This document shows positions 49,478-56,828 of a stretch of DNA of 64,000 nucleotides, piece by piece. The position numbers and the translations under genes were made by a program. The stretch is taken from positions 1 through 64,000 of the forward strand of contig NZ_QWVT01000001.1 in the NCBI RefSeq assembly GCF_003570705.1, in the 5' to 3' direction. The notes beneath the pieces were generated by a model. It ran no database searches, was not told the origin of the DNA, and saw nothing but the letters and a program-made list of their open reading frames with translations. Source of the stretch: Mesobacillus zeae. GTDB lineage: Bacteria; Bacillota; Bacilli; Bacillales; Cytobacillaceae. The number at the start of each line of letters is the position of its first letter. Position 1 is the first letter of the stretch.

Positions 49478-50277
49478 TAGCGGTCGAAACGCGCTTCTAC
49501 TGGCGTGATTAGTTCGATACCTTCGACACATAGCCAGTTACTGTCAGTTACCTCCGCGGTCTTCACACGGTAAGGTACGTCGTCAGTATCAATTTGCGCT
49601 ATTTCACCAATGTCTCCGTCAGATAGCCAAGAGTCAGATCCGTCAAGAACTCGCACGATATCGCCCACCTTAAACTCGTTCGGCTTACGTCCAATCTTCG
49701 CCCACTTTTCAGATTCTAATTTCGCCTTGGCTTCCGCCACTTCTTCGTCGGTTGCACGGACTAGTGAGCGACTATCAAATAGTGTGTAGTCGCTTTTATC
49801 AGATACCTTAACGACTCTGAAATCGTAGAAACCTCCGACGTTACTATGAATTTCCACGATATCCCCTGCTCCCGCATAACCGTCGTAGGACACGTGGTCA
49901 GCTATTTTCGCATAATCGCCGACCTTCAACGGCTCCTCCGCTGGCTCCAACGCATCGACCCGCTTCTCTAACGTAGCCACTCGTTCTTCGATGGCTGGTG
50001 CTGACTGGGCGGAGACTTTACGGAACGGTTGCACACTAGATTGATAGCCGTTAGCTGAACCATCGATGTAGACGAATTCCCTGCCCCGAGTACCGGTCAC
50101 TTGGTCTACGCTGTAAAACTCGCCTGCCGGAATACCTCCCCACGCTTTTACAATAGATACTAAATCGCCTTTAACAGCGGGCCCATCGACTTTTACGTAT
50201 TCATCACCCCCGTACGCCACCTTCGTAATTTCTCCGCCAACCATATCGACTGTTTTAACGCCAGTTATTTTCGCCAT
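49477..50277 (-). CDS. SH3/KOW-like repeat protein with coiled coil (paralogue 2)
   Basis: The 266-residue protein has three barrel-like segments starting VKGDLVSIVKAWG, LKVGDYAKIADHV and FKVGDIVRVLDGSD, with a short coiled coil (EERVATLEKRVDAL) between the first two. It is a relative of the proteins at 36.1 and 61.3 kb. Function unknown. Confidence 0.68.
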   Translation of the reverse strand: MAKITGVKTVDMVGGEITKVAYGGDEYVKVDGPAVKGDLVSIVKAWGGIPAGEFYSVDQVTGTRGREFVYIDGSANGYQSSVQPFRKVSAQSAPAIEERVATLEKRVDALEPAEEPLKVGDYAKIADHVSYDGYAGAGDIVEIHSNVGGFYDFRVVKVSDKSDYTLFDSRSLVRATDEEVAEAKAKLESEKWAKIGRKPNEFKVGDIVRVLDGSDSWLSDGDIGEIAQIDTDDVPYRVKTAEVTDSNWLCVEGIELITPVEARFDR

Positions 50278-50278
50278 A

Positions 50279-50677
50279 TTAAATCGCCCCCAATTTTAGA
50301 TTTCCGATACTTGCGTCAAGCTTCGTCCACTTTGCGCTAAGCTCAGCCGGCTTTGCCCAGTACTCGCATATTTCGCGATTCTCGAACATGTACGCCACGC
50401 CTTCGTGAACTCCGATGAAATAGTCCGCCTCATCCATAGAGTATACCGAGCCGTTATTCTTGGCGCCGTGGATTACGATCCAATCCGTGCCGTCCTTATT
50501 GCGAGCCCTCGCCGATTTAACCTGTACGCGTTTTAATTCCGTCCAACCCGGGCGTGTAATCCCCAGGTCGAACGCGTCGGGCACCGTCGGCTCCATGACC
50601 GTCCAGCCGTTCGCCAGCAGGGCGGTGACTGCGATGAGCTCGGCGTGCCGGCCTTTTGTCGCTGTGTCATGCGCCAT
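50279..50677 (-). CDS. PD-(D/E)XK-like endonuclease
   Basis: The 132-residue protein (GRHAELIAVTALLANGWTV, DLGITRPGWTELKRVQVKSAR) has the Glu...Asp...QVKS layout of small PD-(D/E)XK nucleases. It may be a resolvase or a defence/anti-host nuclease. Confidence 0.68.
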   Translation of the reverse strand: MAHDTATKGRHAELIAVTALLANGWTVMEPTVPDAFDLGITRPGWTELKRVQVKSARARNKDGTDWIVIHGAKNNGSVYSMDEADYFIGVHEGVAYMFENREICEYWAKPAELSAKWTKLDASIGNLKLGAI

Positions 50678-50829
50678 TAGTTCGCCTCCAATGCGTCTTG
50701 CACGAATACTATTGATAGAAGAGTATAGGCAACAAACGACATTGTGTTGCTCGCTTCAAAATATCCTGCCGCCGTTCCTGCCGCTAATGCCATCCAACAT
50801 ACCGCTGCAATCCAGTTTAGTAATTTCAT
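50677..50829 (-). CDS. Small two-helix membrane protein
   Basis: This encodes 50 residues from ATG 50829 (AAGGAGGGCG upstream), with helices at about 4-22 and 29-45. Unknown. Confidence 0.6.
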   Translation of the reverse strand: MKLLNWIAAVCWMALAAGTAAGYFEASNTMSFVAYTLLSIVFVQDALEAN

Positions 50830-51011
50830 TTCGCGCCCTCCTTGCATGTGTACATAAGTATGAACACCCATATTGCGTAAAATATGGCGTCAAGTTTATA
50901 CCCAGCCTCGTAACTTCCCAGAGACAACACTGTGAATATTAGCGTCAGCGTGGCGATAATTATCATTAAAATTACGTTCAATACCAGTAAAAACGCATGA
51001 AATCTTTTCAT
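50826..51011 (-). CDS. Small two-helix membrane protein
   Basis: The 61-residue product has helices at about 7-30 and 41-56 (NVILMIIIATLTLIFTVLSL). It overlaps the next membrane gene by 4 nt. Unknown. Confidence 0.63.
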   Translation of the reverse strand: MKRFHAFLLVLNVILMIIIATLTLIFTVLSLGSYEAGYKLDAIFYAIWVFILMYTCKEGAK

Positions 51012-51022
51012 TTAACCGCCTC

Positions 51023-51817
51023 CTAAAATTCGAATTCCTGCGCATCTTCTACCGTTCCGATTTCGACATCACTTTCGTCTGCCTGCGTCGCCGCTCCGCC
51101 AATACTCAATCCGATCAGCGTAATATCGAAGCCAGCCGCGACCAAGTTTTCGATTTGCTGCTTTTCGTCAGCTTCGAATAGTAGTCCGTTAAACAACGCC
51201 ATGTCGAATTCCTTGTCGGCATACTTAGCGAAATTCTTGCGCTCCTTGTCCGTTAGGTCTTCATCCATGTCGATGACTGGCGATAGGCTTACGACTGTTG
51301 ACGTACTGCTTCCGTTCTTGCTTAATTCGAACGCCAGCTTGCTAAGTTTCTTTTCGTATTTCTTGATGACTGCGTGTACTCCTTGCGCCTGTTTTTTCGA
51401 AAGGTCAACGATGATCGGCTCGCCCGTTTCTAAGTCAATGAATCCGAGAGCATATCGTTCCTTGGCGCGATACTTGCCCGCCTCCGCTTTGTACTCCTCG
51501 ACTTTCGCAGTTTGACCGGAGTCTTCCGCCTTGCGCTTTAGGTCTGAGTAGTAATTCGAAGCCAAATCCCATGGCGTAAAGTTTGATTCCGCAAAGCCCC
51601 GCGCATTTTTAACGGAAGGATCCTTCGCGACAAACGAGTTGACCTTCTTAAAGATTCCGTAACTATAGAAGCGAATCAAGTCCGCCGTCCCTAGTACGCG
51701 CACTTTATAGGAAGTTCCGGATTTAAAGCTGGCGAATTCTGCCCCGCTGCCTCCACCTTCGTTAGTTGCGTTCAATGCGGATAAAGCGTCTGCACCTGCT
51801 GAATATTGTTGCGTCAT
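51023..51817 (-). CDS. Probable single-stranded DNA-binding protein
   Basis: The 264-residue protein has an OB-like beta core (FASFKSGTSYKVRVLGTADLI, SYGIFKKVNSFVAKD, RYALGFIDLETGEPIIVDLS) and an acidic C-terminal tail (DVEIGTVEDAQEFEF) as in phage SSBs, where such tails recruit partners. It lies beside replication genes. A candidate structured RNA or origin lies directly upstream. Confidence 0.62.
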   Translation of the reverse strand: MTQQYSAGADALSALNATNEGGGSGAEFASFKSGTSYKVRVLGTADLIRFYSYGIFKKVNSFVAKDPSVKNARGFAESNFTPWDLASNYYSDLKRKAEDSGQTAKVEEYKAEAGKYRAKERYALGFIDLETGEPIIVDLSKKQAQGVHAVIKKYEKKLSKLAFELSKNGSSTSTVVSLSPVIDMDEDLTDKERKNFAKYADKEFDMALFNGLLFEADEKQQIENLVAAGFDITLIGLSIGGAATQADESDVEIGTVEDAQEFEF

Positions 51818-51837
51818 TAAATCGTCCCCTTTTCGGC

Positions 51838-52326
51838 TTTCGCCTGTAGTTTTTTTCGAACACCGGATACTTCCCGCGCCCGCTAGCGATTACTTACGGA
51901 GGGTCGGCACTGAGCGCTCAGCTTCCCTCATCTCTTAAACTACCGAATTGCGTGTCTGCTGGTTTCTGCCGGGGTTCACTCGGCGTGTGAGTAACCTTTC
52001 TCACCTCGTAAGTAATCGCTAGCGGGCGCGGAATGACCGTCTAACAACTATTCGTAGCTTATTTCGAGTCAATCCGCTGGCTAGGCAACGATGCCCCAAA
52101 ACCGAGCGCGCTTGGTTGTCCGTTTCCGCAACTCCTTGTCGGCACAAGTGGCGTCAAGCTATTCGCCTTAAAGTTACGGCAACTCTCACGCCCGTCGCAA
52201 AGTACGAATCTCTACAATCGATACTAGAACGGCTATTATGCGGCATCCTAGCGACATATTTACTTAACGACTGTCTTCGTACTCTCCGGCGGACGGGCGA
52301 AAATTAATTCGCCTTGGCGTCGCCAT
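51838..52326 (-). ncRNA. Candidate large structured RNA or replication origin
   Basis: No gene fits here. The sequence holds long complementary pairs (minus-strand numbering): a perfect 25-bp stem (52031-52007 with 51898-51874) closing a domain with inner hairpins GTGAG/CTCAC, GCCG/CGGC and GAGGG/CCCTC; and a nested domain P1 CGCCCGTC/GACGGGCG (52299-52292, 52196-52189) with P2 AGTACGAA/TTCGTACT (52283-52276, 52208-52201) and short P3, P4 inside. Further hairpins lie between. P1 shares bases with a competing GGCGAA/TTCGCC hairpin (52313-52296). It is either a folded RNA read from the minus strand, just before the SSB-like gene, or a cruciform origin. Confidence 0.55.
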
Positions 52327-52506
52327 TTACTCGAACTGTGCATCATTTTTCAATAAATATTCTAGCCTGTCAGATTCTTTTGTTAGTTCTTCACTCGACA
52401 TATTTAAAAATCTTTTCTCATCAACATTGTCAATATCAATACGGCGAATAACCGATGTAGCCATTACGCAAAATTTAACTAATTTGTACCTCTCTAATTC
52501 ATTCAA
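52327..52506 (-). CDS. Small hypothetical protein
   Basis: A 59-residue frame from TTG 52506 (AAGGAGGT upstream, 9-nt spacing). Helical (NELERYKLVKFCV, FLNMSSEELTKESDRL). Ends directly before the structured region. Unknown. Confidence 0.6.
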   Translation of the reverse strand: MNELERYKLVKFCVMATSVIRRIDIDNVDEKRFLNMSSEELTKESDRLEYLLKNDAQFE

Positions 52507-52546
52507 TCCCTGCTTACCTCCTTACTGCACAACTTATGTCAAAGAT

Positions 52547-52657
52547 TCATTTCGTCGCCTTGCGTGTGACTTCGTTGGCAGTTCCGTAAAACTTCCGATA
52601 CTGAGCGATTACCTTCCGCCTCTTCACTTCGCTGAGGCTAACGACCTGAGCGCTCAT
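52547..52657 (-). CDS. Very small basic protein
   Basis: A 36-residue frame from ATG 52657 (GGTAGGTG upstream). Basic and helical (SLSEVKRRKVIAQYRKFYG). Plausible but short. Confidence 0.4.
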   Translation of the reverse strand: MSAQVVSLSEVKRRKVIAQYRKFYGTANEVTRKATK

Positions 52658-52682
52658 TCCGCTTCACCTACCGCTTTCGTCG

Positions 52683-52847
52683 TCATCCGAGCCGCACCGC
52701 CTTGATAGTACGAAAGCTGATATTTTCGTTGGCCCCGTCGCAAAGGCGAATCGGATCGTGTTGCAGACGCTCAATTTGTCGCTCAAAAGACGTTTTAATT
52801 TCGGATTGTAGGGCATAATATCTATTAAGGCGATTTTTACGTTTCAT
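52683..52847 (-). CDS. Small basic protein
   Basis: A 54-residue frame from ATG 52847 (GGAGGGA upstream). Basic (KRKNRLNRYYALQSEIKTS). First gene after the promoter-like TATAAT at 52900-52895. Unknown. Confidence 0.55.
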   Translation of the reverse strand: MKRKNRLNRYYALQSEIKTSFERQIERLQHDPIRLCDGANENISFRTIKAVRLG

Positions 52848-52894
52848 CTCGTAAATCCCTCCGATTTTGGTTGCGTTTTGCTTTGAAAACGTGT

Positions 52895-52900
52895 ATTATA
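52895..52900 (-). promoter_or_regulatory. TATAAT -10 element upstream of the tiny genes
   Basis: A perfect TATAAT on the minus strand 48 nt before ATG 52847. No good -35 at 16-18 nt (best match is poor), so an activator may be needed. Confidence 0.45.
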
Positions 52901-53018
52901 CTAAAAGTGTTGAAACAATACTGTAATTATCTTACTAATGACAATTGCTGTATGCGTTGTTATAATTAGAGTGAGACGATTTGACGCGATGCCTATGTGC
53001 CAAACCGTTCTCAATTTA

Positions 53019-53639
53019 TTAAAGCGCAATCAAATAGTCGTGATAATCTCCGAACTGTTTGGTACTAAATTTGCCGGCCAGGCGATTTAATGCGCGTATT
53101 ACTTTCGAATGGTGAACTCCGAGCTCCTTCGCGATTGCCGTCGCTGTGGGTTTCGGGTGAGCCAGGAATGTTTCAACGATTGCCGTCGTTGATTCATCCG
53201 CACCGTTCAGGAGAGAGTCGATTAGCATCCGCTGATCGGCTTTTTTCTTTCCTAACGCAAGTTCTTCCGTGTTAAATTCTGCGTGGACTTTGTTGAAAAA
53301 TGAACTGAAATCGTCGTCGTCGTTATCGCTAGAACTTTCTGGTACCTCATAATAGTAAAGCCGTTTTTTCTTGCGGTAGATGGCTCGTCGTTCTCGCCAA
53401 ATGAAGCTGTTCCACATGTGCTCAAAGTCGCCCTTGTTTTCGTCAAACAATTCAATGCACTTTAGCAGCGTGTCTTCATATGTTGCTAGTATTTCAGATT
53501 CGTCCGACATTACCGACTTTCCGACTGTGTGGAGGTTTCGCCAGCTTGCGGATACCTCGCGGTAAATTTCGTTGAATATTTCGTCAGTGCGTTCGCGTTT
53601 GTAGCGAAGTACCAGACTGTTTAGTGCGTCTTTATTCAA
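53019..53639 (-). CDS. Sigma-70-like regulator downstream of aimR/aimP
   Basis: This encodes 206 residues from TTG 53639 (AAGGGAG, 8 nt). A region-2-like part (DESEILATYEDTLLKCIELF, WNSFIWRERRAIYRKKKRL) is followed by an acidic linker and a region-4-like HTH (PTATAIAKELGVHHSKVIRA). It resembles divergent phage sigma factors. It has a GCGCGA-N17-TATTAT element 33 nt upstream, the clearest example of that promoter. It may be the decision output controlled by AimR. Confidence 0.68.
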   Translation of the reverse strand: MNKDALNSLVLRYKRERTDEIFNEIYREVSASWRNLHTVGKSVMSDESEILATYEDTLLKCIELFDENKGDFEHMWNSFIWRERRAIYRKKKRLYYYEVPESSSDNDDDDFSSFFNKVHAEFNTEELALGKKKADQRMLIDSLLNGADESTTAIVETFLAHPKPTATAIAKELGVHHSKVIRALNRLAGKFSTKQFGDYHDYLIAL

Positions 53640-53671
53640 TTTAATCGCTCCCTTGTTTTCGGCTTCACTAT

Positions 53672-53700
53672 ATAATAGGCGCGCGCTTTTATTTTCGCGC
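53672..53700 (-). promoter_or_regulatory. Promoter-like element GCGCGA-N17-TATTAT, copy 2
   Basis: GCGCGA (53700-53695), 17 nt ending CGCGCC, TATTAT (53677-53672), then ATAGTG. It sits 33 nt before the TTG of the sigma-like gene. Confidence 0.72.
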
Positions 53701-53738
53701 ACTTTTTATATATTTTATTTTTCTTTGCCGTTGATAAA

Positions 53739-53818
53739 AATATAGCACGTCCGATTGGGAATATGTTCAAAGTAAATAAACTTTTAATTTTGATATTTTG
53801 TTTACTACAGCGAACATA
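53739..53818 (-). promoter_or_regulatory. Candidate AimR operator and extended -10 promoter
   Basis: Outer arms TATGTTC (53762-53768) and GAACATA (53812-53818) are exact inverted repeats. Inside them GTA/TAC and TAAAC/GTTTA continue the symmetry around position 53790. Just downstream on the minus strand is TGCTATATT (53747-53739), an extended -10. AimR of SPbeta binds spaced inverted repeats downstream of aimP to drive aimX, so this is a candidate site of the same type. Confidence 0.5.
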
Positions 53819-53821
53819 AAT

Positions 53822-53851
53822 AAAAAAAAGACAACCCGCTAAATCGGGCTG
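53822..53851 (-). terminator. Terminator after aimP
   Basis: CAGCCCG/CGGGTTG (53851-53845 with 53838-53832), one wobble, then eight Ts (53829-53822). It ends the aimR-aimP transcript 25 nt after aimP. Confidence 0.9.
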
Positions 53852-53875
53852 CCCTACTACTTCATATTAACTTAA

Positions 53876-53995
53876 TCAGCCGCCAACTTTTTCCGGCAAT
53901 GCGACTGGCCCTGATTCTTCTGCTACAGCATTAAGCGCTAAGGGTCCAACCACCATCGTGATAACTAGTAAAACTGCCAATAAAATTTTCTTCAA
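53876..53995 (-). CDS. aimP: AimP-like secreted pheromone precursor
   Basis: A 39-residue frame from TTG 53995 (GGGG lies 9 nt upstream; an ATG at 54004 would give 42). It has a clear export signal: KK, hydrophobic core ILLAVLLVITMVVGPLAL, then NAVA just before EESG (signal peptidase site after AVA). The exported tail EESGPVALPEKVGG would give the active peptide from its C-terminus (for example the last five to seven residues). It overlaps the 3' end of aimR by 65 nt in another frame, like phr genes after rap, and is followed at once by a terminator. The pheromone ending VGG differs from SPbeta GMPRGA and phi3T SAIRGA. Confidence 0.72.
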   Translation of the reverse strand: MKKILLAVLLVITMVVGPLALNAVAEESGPVALPEKVGG

Positions 53996-55145
53996 ATAAA
54001 ACATCCCCTTTTGTGTTAATTTTAAATTCGATAAACTCGTCGATCATAGCTGATTGCTCGCCCAGGTTCTTTACCTCCTGTGCCGCAAGACTGGCGAAAA
54101 AATATTTAGCGTCATTGAAAAACTTCTTTCTACATTCATTCATTTTCGTAATCGATTTTTTCGCTGCTGCGCGTATTAATATTAGTAAATCGTCATCTCC
54201 CTCGCAGTAAGTCGCCTCCTTTATCGTGTTTAATTCGAATTCGCTTGCCTTTTGCTCTTGTAGTTTGCGGAGTAACGGATCAGCATCTGCATCTAGTTGG
54301 ATGTTAAGGTAAATTTTAGCGAAATCGAGATCTCGTCGAGCATTGCTCTCTATATCCTGCTCTCCGATTGTGCAGGCAATTTCGTATCTTGTACGAAGGT
54401 ATTCAACTGCTTTTATAGAACCCTCGTTCAAGAACGTCATGCCCACTATATAATAGGCGCCGGAAACAGTTTTCGCGCAAATATCTGCGTTAATTATTAA
54501 ATTTGCATAATACCTAGCTGTTTCTCTGTCGTTTAACAAAAGACTAACGTGACCTAGAACCTCTGCAAGCCTGTGTATGTAACACTCTTTGATGAATTGC
54601 TGTCGACTTCCTAGCTTGTATACTGATTTCTCTGCCTCTTTTGCTGTCTCCAACATTAAGTGATACTTACCGGCGAAATAATAGTTGTAACACTTAATAA
54701 TTTCCACAAGGATCAATAACTCTCCTTTTGTTTTTCCAACTTTTTCTATCCTATCCAAGATGTCTCCTGCCGATATTTTGTTATTGTAAAAATCGAGTAA
54801 CACTGTATATACTGCAACGTACTTACTAAGTTCCCCTCTGTCCTCTTTGTGTGTTTCAAGCAAGCCATGAAGTAGCTTTTTATTTCGTGTGATTGAAGCG
54901 TATTCAAACCCTTGTTTGATTGCCTCAGTAGTGTTTAATTTCATACACCAGTCGTACATTACCTCTTTTTGATTTTCGGGAGTTAGTACATAAGATAGTC
55001 TGAGTAATTTTCTAAAGCTACACCCATTCGTCCTCATGTTCGAAAGTTCTTGTTTAGTACATCCAATCATTCCAGCGACTGTGTTAAAGTTCAAGTCATC
55101 TCGGCTTTCAATCATATCTAAAACCTTGGTAAGTACGCTATGCAC
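53931..55145 (-). CDS. aimR: AimR-like lysis/lysogeny peptide receptor
   Basis: This encodes 404 residues from GTG 55145 (AAAGGGG 8 nt upstream; an in-frame TTG at 55163 overlaps that site). The N-terminal HTH (about 18-45, FNTVAGMIGCTKQELSNMR) is followed by a string of TPR-like helical pairs (MYDWCMKLNTTEAIKQGFEY, NRETARYYANLIINADIC-like segments) up to about 390, the AimR/RRNPP layout. In SPbeta-type phages AimR activates aimX until the AimP peptide binds it. The gene order aimR-aimP-terminator and the prophage setting support this reading; Rap/PlcR-type alternatives cannot be excluded. Confidence 0.78.
   Translation of the reverse strand: MHSVLTKVLDMIESRDDLNFNTVAGMIGCTKQELSNMRTNGCSFRKLLRLSYVLTPENQKEVMYDWCMKLNTTEAIKQGFEYASITRNKKLLHGLLETHKEDRGELSKYVAVYTVLLDFYNNKISAGDILDRIEKVGKTKGELLILVEIIKCYNYYFAGKYHLMLETAKEAEKSVYKLGSRQQFIKECYIHRLAEVLGHVSLLLNDRETARYYANLIINADICAKTVSGAYYIVGMTFLNEGSIKAVEYLRTRYEIACTIGEQDIESNARRDLDFAKIYLNIQLDADADPLLRKLQEQKASEFELNTIKEATYCEGDDDLLILIRAAAKKSITKMNECRKKFFNDAKYFFASLAAQEVKNLGEQSAMIDEFIEFKINTKGDVLFEENFIGSFTSYHDGGWTLSA
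54450..54478 (-). promoter_or_regulatory. Promoter-like element GCGCGA-N17-TATTAT, copy 3
   Basis: GCGCGA (54478-54473), 17 nt ending GGCGCC, TATTAT (54455-54450), then ATAGTG, inside the aimR reading frame. It could give an internal transcript carrying aimP only. Confidence 0.5.
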
Positions 55146-55191
55146 TGATTTTGCCCCTTTCAAAAAACAGTGTAATTTTTTTCCGTTTTTC

Positions 55192-55235
55192 TGTTATAAT
55201 AGGATTGTACCATAAATGTTCACCAAAGTGCACAT
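55192..55235 (+). promoter_or_regulatory. Extended -10 promoter and operator of the XRE pair
   Basis: TG-T-TATAAT (55192-55200) is an extended -10. Downstream, ATGTTCAC-CAAA-GTGCACAT (55216-55223, 55228-55235) forms an inverted repeat with one mismatch, between aimR and the XRE genes. It shares the half-site ATGTTCA with the palindrome downstream of aimP. Confidence 0.6.
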
Positions 55236-55258
55236 AAATATGTAAGGAAGTGTAAATA

Positions 55259-55462
55259 ATGATTGATTTTTCCCCACTACGAAAAACATTAGAAGAAAAA
55301 GATATGGTAATCAGCGACATGCGGGACGAAATCCTCCACCCGAAAACCATCGCGAAGATTAACCGCAACGAAGACGTTAATCTAAGCACAGTCGAAAAGA
55401 TTTGCTTATTTTTAAACGTCCCCATTGATAAAGTTGTCCGCATTGTCCCTGACGAAAAGTAA
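55259..55462 (+). CDS. XRE-family HTH regulator
   Basis: The 67-residue protein has an HTH of the short Cro type (EILHPKTIAKINRNEDVNLSTVEKIC). Plus strand, divergent from aimR; GGAAG precedes the ATG. It probably represses early or aimR transcription. Confidence 0.8.
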   Translation: MIDFSPLRKTLEEKDMVISDMRDEILHPKTIAKINRNEDVNLSTVEKICLFLNVPIDKVVRIVPDEK

Positions 55463-55488
55463 CACGTAAAATTATATAACGTAATGAG

Positions 55489-55716
55489 GTGAGCACCACG
55501 TCTGCTGTAGTCGAACGGTGTTTGCTTCGAGAATTACGTGAATCGCGCGGTCTGACGCAGCAACAACTCGCTGATCGCGTCGGCATGTCGAAGTCAACGA
55601 TTTCCGACTACGAAAATTTACGTAATATCATGCTTGTCTCCACAGCAAAAGTCATCGCCGACGAATTTAACTGTCGAATCGATGACTTATACGAATGGCT
55701 CGAAGCAGACCGTTAA
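55489..55716 (+). CDS. XRE-family HTH repressor
   Basis: The 75-residue protein has a full XRE HTH (RGLTQQQLADRVGMSKSTISDYE). It starts at GTG 55489, though the ribosome site (GAGG) is very close; a TTG a few codons on is possible. It follows the other XRE gene and probably shares its promoter. Confidence 0.8.
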   Translation: MSTTSAVVERCLLRELRESRGLTQQQLADRVGMSKSTISDYENLRNIMLVSTAKVIADEFNCRIDDLYEWLEADR

Positions 55717-55736
55717 CCGAACGGGTAAGAAATGCG

Positions 55737-56729
55737 TCACTTACCCAGGCTACGAGTACGTAAATTCACGTACAAACTACTGCGTCTTTCAGACTTTTCC
55801 ACCGCTCCCCTCAACGATTCAACTCCGTACTTCACCAACGCCTCATTTGCGTCCTTGCACTCGTCCTGTATATACGCCTGCCTAGTCCGTACATATCCGC
55901 GCATTTCCTTTTCGACTTCCTGCCGCAACTTTTCGCCGGCCTTATCGTTGTCCGTCGCAATAATCAACTCTTCGATGGGACTTCGGATTATCAAATCTCG
56001 CTTGGTCCGGTTGAACGCCACGCCACCCACCGCAATAGCCGCAAAGCCTGCCGTCCGCCACGACAGCGCATCGATTTCAGCCTCGCACAGAACCGTCCGC
56101 GTTGCCGCACGTTCGATCCCGTAGACCATATTCCGAATCGGCTCGGCTCCTTTCGCATACCAGAACGTCTTGCCGTACGTTTTCCGGTATTTTACATTCG
56201 CTAGTTTTCCCGACACCGTTCTCCACGGCAATACGATTGCTCGAGCGGTTTCGCTAAAGTGGACGCCAGCCGCCCGCTGTACCTCGTCTGAAATACCGCG
56301 CCGCCTTAAATACTCGTTAGGTTCCGGCGAATATGGCGAGAGTGCGTCTTCTTTCAACGTTTGCCTATTACGCTGAATTAACTGCAATTTCGGGAGCTTT
56401 AACGTTAGCCGGGCGCCAGGCTCCGAGGGTACGCCGTACATTTCGATCAGGTACTCTTCCGCCTCCTCATACGATTCATTTCGCAGAAAGGCGAGCAGCT
56501 TGGCGAAGTTGCCAGACGCCCATTCAGCGTCATATGCTCCGGAATCTCCCCAGCAACCGGCATATTCACCGTCTAGCGTGACGAAGAACGAAGGAGATTT
56601 ATCGTAGCGAAAAGGACTTGCGGAAATTAATTTATCGGCCGACCATCGCGCACGCTCCCACTGAAATTCCCGTAGCTCGCTTTCGATGTCCACGTCTATC
56701 GATTGTCCGTGAATTCTGACAACTGCCAT
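55737..56729 (-). CDS. TOPRIM primase (DnaG-like)
   Basis: The 330-residue protein has an N-terminal segment with SPFRYDKSPSFFVT but no zinc-finger cysteines, then PWRTVSGKLANVKYRKTYG, and a TOPRIM domain with VLCEAEIDAL (about 213-222) and IATDNDKAG (257-265). It would make primers for the phage polymerase and helicase. It lies next to the helicase gene. Confidence 0.85.
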   Translation of the reverse strand: MAVVRIHGQSIDVDIESELREFQWERARWSADKLISASPFRYDKSPSFFVTLDGEYAGCWGDSGAYDAEWASGNFAKLLAFLRNESYEEAEEYLIEMYGVPSEPGARLTLKLPKLQLIQRNRQTLKEDALSPYSPEPNEYLRRRGISDEVQRAAGVHFSETARAIVLPWRTVSGKLANVKYRKTYGKTFWYAKGAEPIRNMVYGIERAATRTVLCEAEIDALSWRTAGFAAIAVGGVAFNRTKRDLIIRSPIEELIIATDNDKAGEKLRQEVEKEMRGYVRTRQAYIQDECKDANEALVKYGVESLRGAVEKSERRSSLYVNLRTRSLGK

Positions 56730-56828
56730 CGGATTTAACCTCCTCCGTTTTAACTATAGATTTCCGTGTTTTCGCTTACCAATGCCAAAGGTACTACTTA
56801 ACAAAATTGTCGAAATAAATTGACTTGA

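Noticed and set aside
51838-52326. Known large RNAs (RNase P, tmRNA, group I intron) in the structured region
   Set aside because: No GAGGAAAG-type RNase P core, no tRNA-like T-loop end and no group I core motifs were seen on either strand.
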